Shown here: piece by piece, positions 1 through 7,389 of the stretch
Layout: every line of letters starts with the position of its first letter
Numbering within the stretch: position 1 is the stretch's first letter
Assembly (NCBI GenBank): GCA_027021285.1
Contig: JALUUP010000260.1
Location: 1-10,902, forward strand
Source: Bacteroidota bacterium
GTDB lineage: Bacteria; Bacteroidota; Ignavibacteria; SZUA-365; JAADGX01
Length of the DNA stretch: 10,902 bases
Direction: 5' to 3'
Position numbers and translations under genes: made by a program
The notes under the pieces: model-generated
What the model was told of the DNA's origin: nothing
Databases searched by the model: none
What the model saw: the letters and a program-made list of their open reading frames with translations, nothing else

Positions 1-202
1 TGTGTGCAGGGAGAGTCTGGAGAAGGAGCTCTCCCGGGCTGGAACGGGCCTCGGCGTTTACGATGGATTCAAAACGTCCACCAGACCAGTCGGTCTGTAT
101 CCACTGCAGTTGCGACAAGACAATGTGAAAAGGCGTGACCAGCCAGAAGGCGATCAACACCGGCCAGGAATACGGAAAGGTTTTTTCAGCAAGCGAAGGC
201 AC
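1..202 (-). CDS. N-terminal part of an unrecognised membrane-anchored protein (runs off left edge)
   Basis: An open frame on the minus strand starts here and continues past base 1, giving about 67 residues. I do not recognise the family. One hydrophobic stretch at about residues 13-32, rich in W, V, L, I and F, looks like a membrane anchor or uncleaved signal; after it come a polar WIQTDW segment and a hydrophilic region. Start choice: a strong GGAGG lies at 213-209. It abuts an in-frame ATG (208-206), which is too close, but sits 6 nt before the in-frame GTG at 202-200, so GTG is preferred; an ATG start would add two residues. The gene begins 38 nt after the stop of the upstream secreted hydrolase on the same strand, so the two are probably co-transcribed. 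The plus-strand open frame over the same bases (2-244) is rich in R, K and P and looks like a shadow. Confidence 0.6.
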   Translation of the reverse strand, partial: MPSLAEKTFPYSWPVLIAFWLVTPFHIVLSQLQWIQTDWSGGRFESIVNAEARSSPGELLLQTLPAH

Positions 203-240
203 TGTCATCCTCCGGGAAGTGAGCGCCCGCGTCCGAAGGA

Positions 241-2070
241 TTAACGACGCAGGGTCATCATTTTCGTCAGGACGGCGGTCGAGGTTCTGAGCTGGTATAT
301 ATAGACGCCATCAGGGAGGTTACCGGGCTCAAATGAAAACATATGAAAGTTGTCGTCCAGCTTGTCATCAACAAGTGTGCGCACCTTGCGCCCCATCAAA
401 TCGAAGACGGACAGGGTGACACGATCCGGCTTTTCAAGTCCGAACCGGATCATCGTGGAAGCGGAGAACGGGTTTGGATAATTCTGGGCAAGGGTGATCG
501 ATTTCGGTTGGGGGGAATTTTCAAATGTTGACTGATCGTACAGGTACAAGTCGAGATAAGACATGTTATCCCCGCCGTAAAAAATGGTATCGATGGAATT
601 GACCGAGGGGCCTATGACGGCGTTCCCGAAATCGAAGGTCGGATTCGGCAGAAGGGCCATACCGCCGGTGATGTCCAGCTCAAGCGTATGCTGTAAGAAA
701 ACGGTGTGCACGGCGGTATTCAGATCGAACTCGAGGACATCGCGCGTGTTGCGGTCGTTGTTCCGCACCTGGTAATGAGCCCGCGTTACCGGTTTCGAAG
801 AACCGCCGCCCTGCTTGTCGAAGAGGAGAAGGTTTATCTGGTACGTCGATGCCTGGCCGTTCGTAACGAGGTGGGCTTTTCCCATTGTGCCGGCAATGAA
901 CATCGGCCCGGGGAAAGTACCGAGGGGAAGCGAGAGGGCGTTCGAACCCAATCCCCGGAGATACGACGTGAGAAGGTATCCTGATTTTGTCGGTGGTGTG
1001 CGCTGAAGGCCGTCCTCGCCGATGTACAAGCGCATCCTGTGGACCTTGGGCGGCAAGGGATCCGTTGGATACAACCAGGCCCCGGAATTGCTGAGGGAAT
1101 ACACGTGGGGTTTGCCGGTGGTTGCGTTGAACATGACCACGGCGCTGTCCGGTGATGCCACCGATTCAACCGAGGTGTCATCTTTCAGCCAGTACCTGAG
1201 CCAGCGCTCCGCCACGTCATTGATGTACGCCTGTTGTGAGGGGTCGGATGGCCCGCTGTGGCCCGCAGGCCATAGCACGATGCGCCTGGGCGCGGAGATA
1301 TTGTGGAACTGCCGCAAGGCGGAAGACGGGTTGAAGTACTGGTCGTAATAGGATACCAGCATGAGAGTCGGTGTGGTGACGTTTTTCTCCAGGTCGGTGG
1401 TGCTGTATTCCTCCAACTTGCTGCGGATGAGTGAGAAATTGTCATCTTTGATCGCCTGGCGAATGGTATCGCGCACAAGCGGGGCGAACCGGACCCGGTC
1501 AGACATCAGTGTGGAAGCGAACAGCCAGTTCACCGCGTTGTTCATCGCCCAATTTTCTTCGAATCGCCCGTTGGCGACGATGGAGACCACGGCCCGGACG
1601 CCCATGTGGTACGCCGCCGCCATCCAGGCGTGGATGCCGCCTTGTGAAGCGCCATGGGCGGCCACGCGGTCGGGATTGACACCGGGAAGCGACTTCGTGA
1701 AATTAATCATGGCCTGCAAATCGCCCCGGAGATTCTTCGACGTGAAGAAGTCGAATTCCCCTTCCGACTTCCCCTGGCCGCGCACGCTGTACGCAACCCC
1801 CGCGTAGCCCTGGCGGGCAAGGTTCACGGCCAAGCTGCGGTTGTTGTTCTTGTTGCCGCTGAACCCGTGAATGTAAAGGACGGCTGGATACCCGCCCGGT
1901 GGCGCCGGTGAGACGGGAAGGACGTAAAAAGCATCTAATTTGACTCCATCGCTCATGGTCAGGATCGTATCGACGACGCGTACGTCCTGCGCCTGAACTA
2001 TGGAAGGTGCGAAAAAGATGATTACCGTCATGAAAAGAGAAACGCAGAAAAAACGGGCAAGGGAATTCAT
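241..2070 (-). CDS. Secreted CocE/S15-family alpha/beta hydrolase with T9SS C-terminal sorting domain
   Basis: 609 residues. An N-terminal signal peptide (about residues 1-27, ending IVQAQ) is followed by an alpha/beta-hydrolase domain (about 30-300). Seen motifs: IHGF (67-70, oxyanion region), nucleophile elbow GASQGG with Ser142, acid candidate Asp243 in SYYDQY, and His271 in WPAGHSG, a complete Ser-Asp-His triad. Residues about 330-520 fit the beta-rich C-terminal domain of the CocE/NonD and X-Pro dipeptidyl-peptidase (S15) families. The last 86 residues (524-609) carry NYPNPF, the FDLMGRKV strand and DGVYIYQL, the pattern of Por/T9SS type A sorting domains. The protein is therefore probably exported by Sec, moved through the outer membrane by T9SS, and released or anchored at the surface. 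Known relatives cleave esters, amides or X-Pro peptides; the substrate cannot be read here. AGGAGA (2081-2076) precedes the ATG with a 5-nt spacer and supports this start. Confidence 0.9.
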   Translation of the reverse strand: MNSLARFFCVSLFMTVIIFFAPSIVQAQDVRVVDTILTMSDGVKLDAFYVLPVSPAPPGGYPAVLYIHGFSGNKNNNRSLAVNLARQGYAGVAYSVRGQGKSEGEFDFFTSKNLRGDLQAMINFTKSLPGVNPDRVAAHGASQGGIHAWMAAAYHMGVRAVVSIVANGRFEENWAMNNAVNWLFASTLMSDRVRFAPLVRDTIRQAIKDDNFSLIRSKLEEYSTTDLEKNVTTPTLMLVSYYDQYFNPSSALRQFHNISAPRRIVLWPAGHSGPSDPSQQAYINDVAERWLRYWLKDDTSVESVASPDSAVVMFNATTGKPHVYSLSNSGAWLYPTDPLPPKVHRMRLYIGEDGLQRTPPTKSGYLLTSYLRGLGSNALSLPLGTFPGPMFIAGTMGKAHLVTNGQASTYQINLLLFDKQGGGSSKPVTRAHYQVRNNDRNTRDVLEFDLNTAVHTVFLQHTLELDITGGMALLPNPTFDFGNAVIGPSVNSIDTIFYGGDNMSYLDLYLYDQSTFENSPQPKSITLAQNYPNPFSASTMIRFGLEKPDRVTLSVFDLMGRKVRTLVDDKLDDNFHMFSFEPGNLPDGVYIYQLRTSTAVLTKMMTLRR

Positions 2071-2134
2071 CGGTGTCTCCTGTTGAAGTTTCTTCCGTAC
2101 ATTTCAGGACTAAGCCGCTGGGACGTATCTTTCA

Positions 2135-2162
2135 TTGTTTAAATGATTCGTACCTGTATGGT
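2135..2162 (+). promoter_or_regulatory. Possible promoter for the LtaS-like gene
   Basis: In the 100-nt gap between the divergent hydrolase and LtaS-like genes, TTGTTT (2135-2140) and TATGGT (2157-2162) are separated by 16 nt, a weak sigma70-like pair. Transcription would start almost at the ATG at 2171, which has no visible Shine-Dalgarno site, so a very short or leaderless transcript is possible. The match is poor (4 of 6 in each box). No convincing minus-strand promoter for the hydrolase was found in the same gap. Confidence 0.2.
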
Positions 2163-2170
2163 AGTAATCC

Positions 2171-4138
2171 ATGTTACAAAAAACCCTCTATTATGCAAAG
2201 CGATTTTTCCGTGTCGCGCCCGGCCCCTTCAAGGACAGTATTGCAGCGCTGGGAATACTCATGGTTCTCTACAGTCTGCTTCGTTTGGGGTTTTACCTGG
2301 TCAACCGTGATTTCTTCATCGACGCCGCCTCTTCTGAAATCCTTGCAGCCTTCTGGCACGGCCTGAGATTCGATCTCTCCGCCCTTATCCTGGTAAACGT
2401 GCCCGTGCTGGTTCTGTACAACATCCCGGGAAGTCTGCCCCGTCGGCGCTGGTACCGAACCATGGTATTCGTTCTGTTTTGTTTCATCAATATCATCGGC
2501 GTTCTTTTGAACATTGCCGACTACGGTTATTATCCGATGATCCAGCGGCGATTGTTGTATGAGCCGTACACCATGCTGCCGGACCTGCTGCGAATGGCGC
2601 CGGGCGTTCTCGTGCGCTACTGGCCGCTTACCCTGGCATTCGTTCTTCTTTCGACATCGTTTGTGATCGTGTTCGCGCGGTTATTCGCACGTCTGCACCG
2701 CGTTCCGGAAAACGCAAGCTGGAAGAAAAGTCTTGTCGCCCTGGCAGTATTGGTTGTTTTCTCGGTCATCGGGATTCGTGGCGGTCTGCAACTCAAGCCC
2801 ATCCGGCAAGCGAACGCCTTTTTTTCCACGCATCTTTCCATTGGTTATCTATGCCTTAACAGCACCTATACCGTGTTTCGCAGTCTCTTCCAGAAAAAAC
2901 TGCCCGGTATCCATTTGCTCCCGGAGGCGGAGGTTCGGCGCGAGATCGCTTGCATGATCAGGCAGGCCGATGAAACGATGATTGATTCGCAGTACGTGTT
3001 CCTGCGCGAGAAGAATCCGGTCGAGGCTCCGAGGAAGTTCAACGTTGTCGTGTTCATCATGGAAAACTGGACGGCGGAATACATTTCCTCCATCTCCGGC
3101 GGGCCGACGGTGACACCGTTTTTCGACAGCCTCGCCGCCGGGGGCGCGCTCTTCACCAATTTCTTTGCTGACGGCCGCCGTTCCATCGAGGCCGTTCCAT
3201 CCGTGTTAACCTCGGTGCCCGGCCTGTACGACGTTTCGATCATTGGCTCCAAGTCGGAGATGGATAAGTTCCGGGGCCTGGGTTCGATTCTCCTGGAGTT
3301 CGGATATACCACGTCGTTCCATCACGGCGCAAGAACGGGCTCTATGGGGTTCGACGGGTTCGCCCGCCTGGCCGGGTTCATGAACTACTACGGAAGGGAG
3401 GATTTCCCAACCGTCTCGGATTCGGTGGATGACGGGATGTGGGGAATCATCGACGAGCCGTTCTTCCTTGACGCCGCCCGAAGGATGGACGGATTCAGGA
3501 AGCCGTTCTGCTCCGCTGTTTTTTCCCTTTCGTCGCACGATCCATACTACATCCCCGCGCATCGTCAGCAGTCGATTCCCAAGGTGCCGGGCGAATCGGA
3601 GTTCGAGCGCTCGATGCGGTACTCCGATTTCAGTCTTCGGCAGTTCTTCCGTTACGCCCGTTCCCGGCCCTGGTTCGACAGCACGATCTTCGTCATCACC
3701 GGCGACCACACGTTGTTTACGGCCCGGAACAACATGTACTCTTCGTTCCACGTGCCCTGCCTGGTTTACTGCCCCGCGCTGGTGTCGCCTCAGGTAATTA
3801 CGGAGGTCGGACAGCACGTGGACATTCTTCCGACTATCCTCGACCTGCTGCGCCTGCACGTTCGGCACGCCTCCATGGGCAGATCGCTGTTTGACAAGGA
3901 AGGTCCCCGCTACGCGTTCGAGAAATTCGGACCCGAGTACGCCGTCTTTTCCGATCAGTTCGTTCTCGTGAATAATCTCGAGCGCGACGCGGGATTGTTC
4001 GCCTACCTGGAGGACCCCTTCTACCGTCGCAACCTCCTCGGACGGTATCCCGAACGTGCAAACACGTTGCGCAGGATTCTGTTCGCGTATGTGCAGGCGG
4101 TAACGACCTCCCTGGCGGAGGACCGGGTTTACAGGTAA
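2171..4138 (+). CDS. LTA synthase-like membrane sulfatase-fold phosphotransferase
   Basis: 655 residues. The N-terminal part has about five hydrophobic segments (roughly 22-44, 66-84, 97-117, 150-172, 187-203), as in LtaS. The C-terminal part (about 288-640) is an extracytoplasmic sulfatase-like domain. Expected metal and catalytic positions are visible: Glu298 in FIMEN, a nucleophile position at Ser338 in GRRSIEA, His456 in SSHDPYY, and Asp512-His513 in TGDHT. The family moves phosphoglycerol or phosphoethanolamine from a phospholipid onto an envelope glycan or lipid. A Gram-negative host has no lipoteichoic acid, so the likely acceptor is a periplasmic glucan, lipid A/LPS or another glycolipid (inference). 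The nucleophile is Ser where Staphylococcus LtaS uses Thr. The start is the first ATG of the frame; no clear Shine-Dalgarno site precedes it. It stands alone on its strand, divergent from the hydrolase and convergent with the Moco operon. Confidence 0.85.
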   Translation: MLQKTLYYAKRFFRVAPGPFKDSIAALGILMVLYSLLRLGFYLVNRDFFIDAASSEILAAFWHGLRFDLSALILVNVPVLVLYNIPGSLPRRRWYRTMVFVLFCFINIIGVLLNIADYGYYPMIQRRLLYEPYTMLPDLLRMAPGVLVRYWPLTLAFVLLSTSFVIVFARLFARLHRVPENASWKKSLVALAVLVVFSVIGIRGGLQLKPIRQANAFFSTHLSIGYLCLNSTYTVFRSLFQKKLPGIHLLPEAEVRREIACMIRQADETMIDSQYVFLREKNPVEAPRKFNVVVFIMENWTAEYISSISGGPTVTPFFDSLAAGGALFTNFFADGRRSIEAVPSVLTSVPGLYDVSIIGSKSEMDKFRGLGSILLEFGYTTSFHHGARTGSMGFDGFARLAGFMNYYGREDFPTVSDSVDDGMWGIIDEPFFLDAARRMDGFRKPFCSAVFSLSSHDPYYIPAHRQQSIPKVPGESEFERSMRYSDFSLRQFFRYARSRPWFDSTIFVITGDHTLFTARNNMYSSFHVPCLVYCPALVSPQVITEVGQHVDILPTILDLLRLHVRHASMGRSLFDKEGPRYAFEKFGPEYAVFSDQFVLVNNLERDAGLFAYLEDPFYRRNLLGRYPERANTLRRILFAYVQAVTTSLAEDRVYR

Positions 4139-4180
4139 CCGCTTATCGACGGAGTGTGGGTTCGTTCCTTGTCTGGATGG

Positions 4181-4720
4181 TCAGAAGTTGACGGGAAACA
4201 AGGTCAGCGCGATGCCAATCACCACTGCGCCAAGTACGATATATGCGGGGTGAATATTGAGAAAGTACATGACAGCGAAGCTGGCGATGAGAATGAAGAT
4301 GCCAAGCACATCCGGTGAGCTTTTTCCCACGTACTTGAAAAACACTGCCAGGATCATGCCCAGGACGGCATAGCGGATTACCTCGAAGGTCGTTCGGACG
4401 GCGGGGTTCTTCCCGTGCTTCATATAAAGTGCGGCGAATCCCGTGATAAGCAGGGCGGGTGGGAGAAAATTCGCGACGTTGGCGATGATGATACCGGGAA
4501 TTCCCAAAACTTTGTACCCGACGTACGAGGAGAACTTGATGGAGATGGCGCCGGGGAATATCTCCACCATGGCCAGGACGTCGAGGAACTCCTTGTGCGT
4601 CAGCCACTGGTGGTTGGTCACGATTTCCCGTTCGATCAGCGGAAGGAATGAATACGCGCCTCCGAAAGAGAGGAGCCCGATTTTCAGAAACGAGAGAAAA
4701 AGTTCGAGCGCCGTTTGCAT
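4181..4720 (-). CDS. Single-domain CHR (chromate transporter family) permease, last gene of the Moco operon
   Basis: 179 hydrophobic residues forming one CHR domain. Family hallmarks are seen: LSFGGAYSFLPLIERE (17-32), then W39 and the EFLDVLAM segment, then EIFPGAISI (53-61) with SSYVGYKVLGIPG (64-76), and several later membrane segments. Short CHR proteins usually occur as adjacent N-type and C-type pairs that work together; here no partner is present, since the convergent LtaS-like gene ends 42 nt past the stop. Two signature spots deviate from what I recall as usual: FGGA rather than FGGG, and PGA rather than PGP. The ATG is only 3 nt after the MOSC gene stop (TAA-CCC-ATG) with no good Shine-Dalgarno site, so translation is probably coupled. 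Known family members expel chromate or move sulfate. Its place in a Moco operon suggests molybdate or tungstate (inference). The overlapping 4143-4883 frame is a shadow. Confidence 0.85.
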   Translation of the reverse strand: MQTALELFLSFLKIGLLSFGGAYSFLPLIEREIVTNHQWLTHKEFLDVLAMVEIFPGAISIKFSSYVGYKVLGIPGIIIANVANFLPPALLITGFAALYMKHGKNPAVRTTFEVIRYAVLGMILAVFFKYVGKSSPDVLGIFILIASFAVMYFLNIHPAYIVLGAVVIGIALTLFPVNF

Positions 4721-4723
4721 GGG

Positions 4724-5209
4724 TTATTCTATTTCCGGTTCGAGTTCCAAGTGAGAGGCGGGCAAAAGCGTGACGGGTTGGTTCACGTATATCGCGCCTC
4801 CTTCCAGTACTTCCGCGAATAAACCTTCCCGCGGCATGACGCAGTCGCCAGCCGCGTAATAGATGGCGCAGCGGGCGTGGCATTCTTTCCCGATCTGGGT
4901 GATGCGCAAGAGGGCCGAACCGATTTTGAGGTGATCGCCGATGCGTAGCACGGACAGATCCACGTGTTCCAGGGTCAGGTTTTCCGCGAAGGCGCCGGGG
5001 CGGATGTTGAGGCCTTTGGCGCGCATCTTCCGGACGCTATCCATGGACAGCAGGCTTACCTGGCGATGCCACTTACCTGCGTGTGCGTCTCCCTCGATCC
5101 CCCAATGGGGAAGGAGGAGGGCGGAAGGAACGTTGACTTTTACCGTTCCTTTTTTCCGGCTGACGGAAATTGCTTGGACTGTTCCGTGTTGTTCAAAATG
5201 TCTGTTCAT
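4724..5209 (-). CDS. MOSC domain-containing protein (Moco-associated)
   Basis: 161 residues, almost all one MOSC domain. Seen hallmarks: GDAHAG (40-45) followed by HRQVSLL (48-54), PGAFAENL (71-78), IGD (90-92), the IGKECHARC segment with Cys110 and Cys114, and the family's near-invariant stretch from Cys123 (CVMPREGLFAEVLEGG). MOSC domains occur at the C-terminus of Moco sulfurases and in free-standing YiiM-type proteins, where they bind Moco or carry sulfur to it. Stand-alone short forms like this one often lie beside, or are fused to, MogA/MoaB-type proteins. The gene starts 18 nt after the moeA stop; only a modest AAAGG lies about 8 nt before the ATG. It probably acts on finished molybdopterin cofactor in the cytoplasm, but the exact reaction is not known for this subgroup. 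Confidence 0.9.
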   Translation of the reverse strand: MNRHFEQHGTVQAISVSRKKGTVKVNVPSALLLPHWGIEGDAHAGKWHRQVSLLSMDSVRKMRAKGLNIRPGAFAENLTLEHVDLSVLRIGDHLKIGSALLRITQIGKECHARCAIYYAAGDCVMPREGLFAEVLEGGAIYVNQPVTLLPASHLELEPEIE

Positions 5210-5227
5210 GGTTGAGGCCTTTTTCGT

Positions 5228-6427
5228 TCATGAATCCATCATCAAGATGCGCACGCGGTCGTTTTTCCTGAGACCTTCCACTTCCGCCGGAATCTCTATC
5301 AGGCAATCCGCGACGGCGAACGATCGCAGCATGTGCGAATCCTGGTGCTGCAAGACCCGCACCGTATCATTCTTGTCCAGGATACCGCGCAGGTATTCGA
5401 CGCGTCCGGGAGTGTGGCGGAGATTGCGGTCGAGAAGGGCATTGCGAAACGCGGGGCGGGGATCCCGCGCGCCCATCATGGCCAGCAGCGCAGGCCGGAT
5501 AAATCGATAGAATGCGACCAGCACCGAGGCGGGATTTCCCGGCAACCCGAACACGACGGTGTTATCGCGCCGCCCGAAGCACAGCGGCTTTCCCGGCTTG
5601 ATCTTGATGCGCCAGAACAACTCTCGCACGCCGCACTCTGTGAAAACCCGGCGGGTGTAATCGTAATCGCCGACAGACACGCCGCCACAGACGAGGAGAA
5701 CATCGACGGACTCCAGGAGGGCGAGTGTCTGCCGCTGCAGCTGGGATACGTTGTCCCCGGATCTGCGGGCGTACACGCGGCTAATACCCAGACGCCGGAG
5801 AGCGGATTTTAAACTGACCGTGTTCGAGTCCCATACCTGGCCGGGACGCAACGGCGTGCCTGGCACGACGACCTCGTTGCCGGTGGTAATGATGCCCACG
5901 CGGGGTAACCGGCCGACCGGCACGGTGGTGATACCGAGTTTGGCAATCAAACCGATGGCGGCCGGGGTCAGGCGCTGTCCTCGTTTCAGGACCACATCTC
6001 CCTGCCGGAATTCTTCTCCTTTACGCCTGATATTCGCGCCGTGGGCGATCTTCTTGCTGAAACGTATGCCGTTTTTAGTGATCTCGACGTCTTCCTGCAT
6101 GACCACTGTTGCGACGGAACGGGGGACGGGAGCACCGGTCAGTATTCGCACGGTTTCTCCGCTCCGAAGGGGTTTCTCCCAGCGTCCCCCGGCGGGAATT
6201 TCGCCGGCGAGTTTCAGTGTGAGGGAATTAAACTGAAGTTTTTTCGTATCACCGGCCGTGATTCCATAACCGTCCACGGCGGAAGAATCGAAAGAAGGCG
6301 ACGGCGCTCCGGCAATGACGTCCTGAGCGAGAATCCGATCCGCCGCTTGATCGAGACGTACGGTTTCCGGCTCCAGGGATGGAAGGTTGCCGAGAATCCG
6401 TCGCTCCGCCGTTTCGACGCTGATCAC
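5228..6427 (-). CDS. moeA: Molybdopterin molybdenumtransferase MoeA
   Basis: 399 residues with the GTG start proposed here, the usual MoeA length. MoeA inserts molybdate into adenylated molybdopterin in the cytoplasm, releasing AMP. Seen motifs (numbered from the GTG): PSFDSSAVDGY (44-54), GAPVP (98-102) leading to MQED, TGNEVVVPG (182-190), the nucleotide-site CGGVSVGDYDY (about 247-257), KPGKP, and GLPGNPAS (294-301). Start choice: the frame is open for 57 more codons upstream, but that extension lies inside the moaC-mogA gene and is arginine- and serine-rich with no family likeness. GTG at 6427-6425 overlaps the upstream TGA as GTGA, and AAGGGAG sits 8 nt before it, so coupled translation from GTG is strongly favoured. 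The MoeA-like sequence begins right there (ISVETAERRIL). Confidence 0.95.
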   Translation of the reverse strand: MISVETAERRILGNLPSLEPETVRLDQAADRILAQDVIAGAPSPSFDSSAVDGYGITAGDTKKLQFNSLTLKLAGEIPAGGRWEKPLRSGETVRILTGAPVPRSVATVVMQEDVEITKNGIRFSKKIAHGANIRRKGEEFRQGDVVLKRGQRLTPAAIGLIAKLGITTVPVGRLPRVGIITTGNEVVVPGTPLRPGQVWDSNTVSLKSALRRLGISRVYARRSGDNVSQLQRQTLALLESVDVLLVCGGVSVGDYDYTRRVFTECGVRELFWRIKIKPGKPLCFGRRDNTVVFGLPGNPASVLVAFYRFIRPALLAMMGARDPRPAFRNALLDRNLRHTPGRVEYLRGILDKNDTVRVLQHQDSHMLRSFAVADCLIEIPAEVEGLRKNDRVRILMMDS

Positions 6428-7350
6428 TGCTGCTTCTCCCTTGATGGATGGCCCATTCCTTTCAGCATCTTGAACGTGTGAAGAACGCCGGGGAACAGCG
6501 CGTCGAGCGCGTCCTTGACTCCGCCGCGGGAGCCGGGAAGGTTGATGATAAGCGTTGAGCCACGAACTCCCGCCGTACTGCGTGAAAGCATGGACCACGG
6601 CGTACGCGCCTGCCCGAACGCGCGCAGGTATTCGGTGATACCGGGCGCTTCCCGTTCCAGGATGACCCTTGTGGCTTCCGGTGTGAAGTCGCGGGGACTG
6701 AACCCCGTCCCGCCGGTTGACAGGACGAGATCGACATACATGGAATCGGCATACTTGGTCAGGTACTGGGTAATGAGAGCCTGGTCGTCCGGTATGATAT
6801 CGTAAGAAGCAACCGTCAAGCCCTCGTCTTCAAGGCGCTTCTTGATCATGGGTCCAGTCCGGTCTTGTTTCTTTCCATCGGCAACCGAATCGGAGGTTAC
6901 CAGAACAGCGGCGGTCAAGCCGCGTGCATCTTCGCGGAACTCCGACTTGCCTCCCTTTTTCCAGAGCAACTCCACGCCTTCGATGGACATCGTGTCATCG
7001 AGCATTTTCAGCATATCATAAATGGTGAGCGCCGCCACGGCAGCGCCGGTCATGGCTTCCATTTCCACGCCGGTTTTGTAAATCGCCTTTGCGATGACCT
7101 CGATCACGATTTTCGTATCCTGGACGTCGAAGTCCACTGCGACGTGATCAACGGGGAGAGGATGGCAGAACGGAATGATGGCGCTGGTGTTTTTGACGGC
7201 CTGGATGGCGGCCACGCGGGCCACGGGCAAGGGGTCACCTTTGGGAACGGTTCCGCCGCGCACGCGGTTCACGGTTTCACTTTGCATACGTACGGTAGAG
7301 CGGGCAGCCGCGGTACGAAGGGTCGAATACTTGGAAGAGATATCGATCAT
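6424..7350 (-). CDS. moaCB: Bifunctional MoaC-MogA/MoaB fusion (cPMP synthase + molybdopterin adenylyltransferase)
   Basis: 308 residues with two domains. Residues 1-138 are MoaC, which rearranges the MoaA product into cyclic pyranopterin monophosphate. Catalytic landmarks are all present: Lys37 in KGD, His63 in PFCHPL, GVEMEAMT (95-101), Asp112 and Lys115 in YDMLK, and KKGGKSEF. Residues about 144-300 are MogA/MoaB, which adenylates molybdopterin: STGGTG (211-216), PRDFTPEAT (219-227), and the LPGSRGG loop (271-277). MoaC-MoaB/MogA fusions are known in Bacteroidota and relatives. The start has no strong Shine-Dalgarno site of its own; the ATG overlaps the stop of a 12-codon ORF that does have one (see 7347-7385). 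The 3' end overlaps the moeA start by 4 nt. The gene lies between moaA and moeA in the operon. Confidence 0.95.
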   Translation of the reverse strand: MIDISSKYSTLRTAAARSTVRMQSETVNRVRGGTVPKGDPLPVARVAAIQAVKNTSAIIPFCHPLPVDHVAVDFDVQDTKIVIEVIAKAIYKTGVEMEAMTGAAVAALTIYDMLKMLDDTMSIEGVELLWKKGGKSEFREDARGLTAAVLVTSDSVADGKKQDRTGPMIKKRLEDEGLTVASYDIIPDDQALITQYLTKYADSMYVDLVLSTGGTGFSPRDFTPEATRVILEREAPGITEYLRAFGQARTPWSMLSRSTAGVRGSTLIINLPGSRGGVKDALDALFPGVLHTFKMLKGMGHPSREKQQ

Positions 7351-7385
7351 GGAGTAATCACCGGGTTAAGAAATGAACGAGTCAT
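7347..7385 (-). CDS. Possible 12-residue coupling leader ORF before moaC-mogA
   Basis: In the 39-nt gap between moaA and moaC-mogA, an ATG at 7385 opens a 12-codon frame (MTRSFLNPVITP) ending in a TGA that overlaps the moaC-mogA ATG as ATGA. It is preceded by a perfect GGAGG (7398-7394) with an 8-nt spacer, which straddles the end of moaA. The moaC-mogA start itself has no comparable site at a normal distance. The simplest reading is a translated mini-ORF that delivers ribosomes to moaC-mogA. Its peptide has no run of one amino acid, so classical attenuation is unlikely. It may equally be a by-product of a loosely placed ribosome binding site. Confidence 0.35.
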   Translation of the reverse strand: MTRSFLNPVITP

Positions 7386-7389
7386 GTTG

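Noticed and set aside
2..244. 80-codon plus-strand open frame at the left edge
   Set aside because: Charged, low-complexity product opposite a minus-strand frame that has a strong ribosome binding site and a membrane segment.
3206..3868. 220-codon minus-strand open frame inside the LtaS-like gene
   Set aside because: Antisense to a gene with clear catalytic motifs; composition is that of a GC-driven shadow.
4139..4180. Possible bidirectional terminator between the convergent LtaS-like and CHR genes
   Set aside because: I found no stable hairpin with a T-run in these 42 nt on either strand.
4143..4883. 246-codon minus-strand open frame across the CHR and MOSC genes
   Set aside because: It overlaps two well-recognised genes in another frame, and its product is Arg/His/Pro-rich with no family motif.
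6428..6598. 57-codon upstream extension of moeA
   Set aside because: It lies inside the MogA domain of the preceding gene in another frame, lacks MoeA likeness, and a GTG with a good Shine-Dalgarno site exists at 6427.
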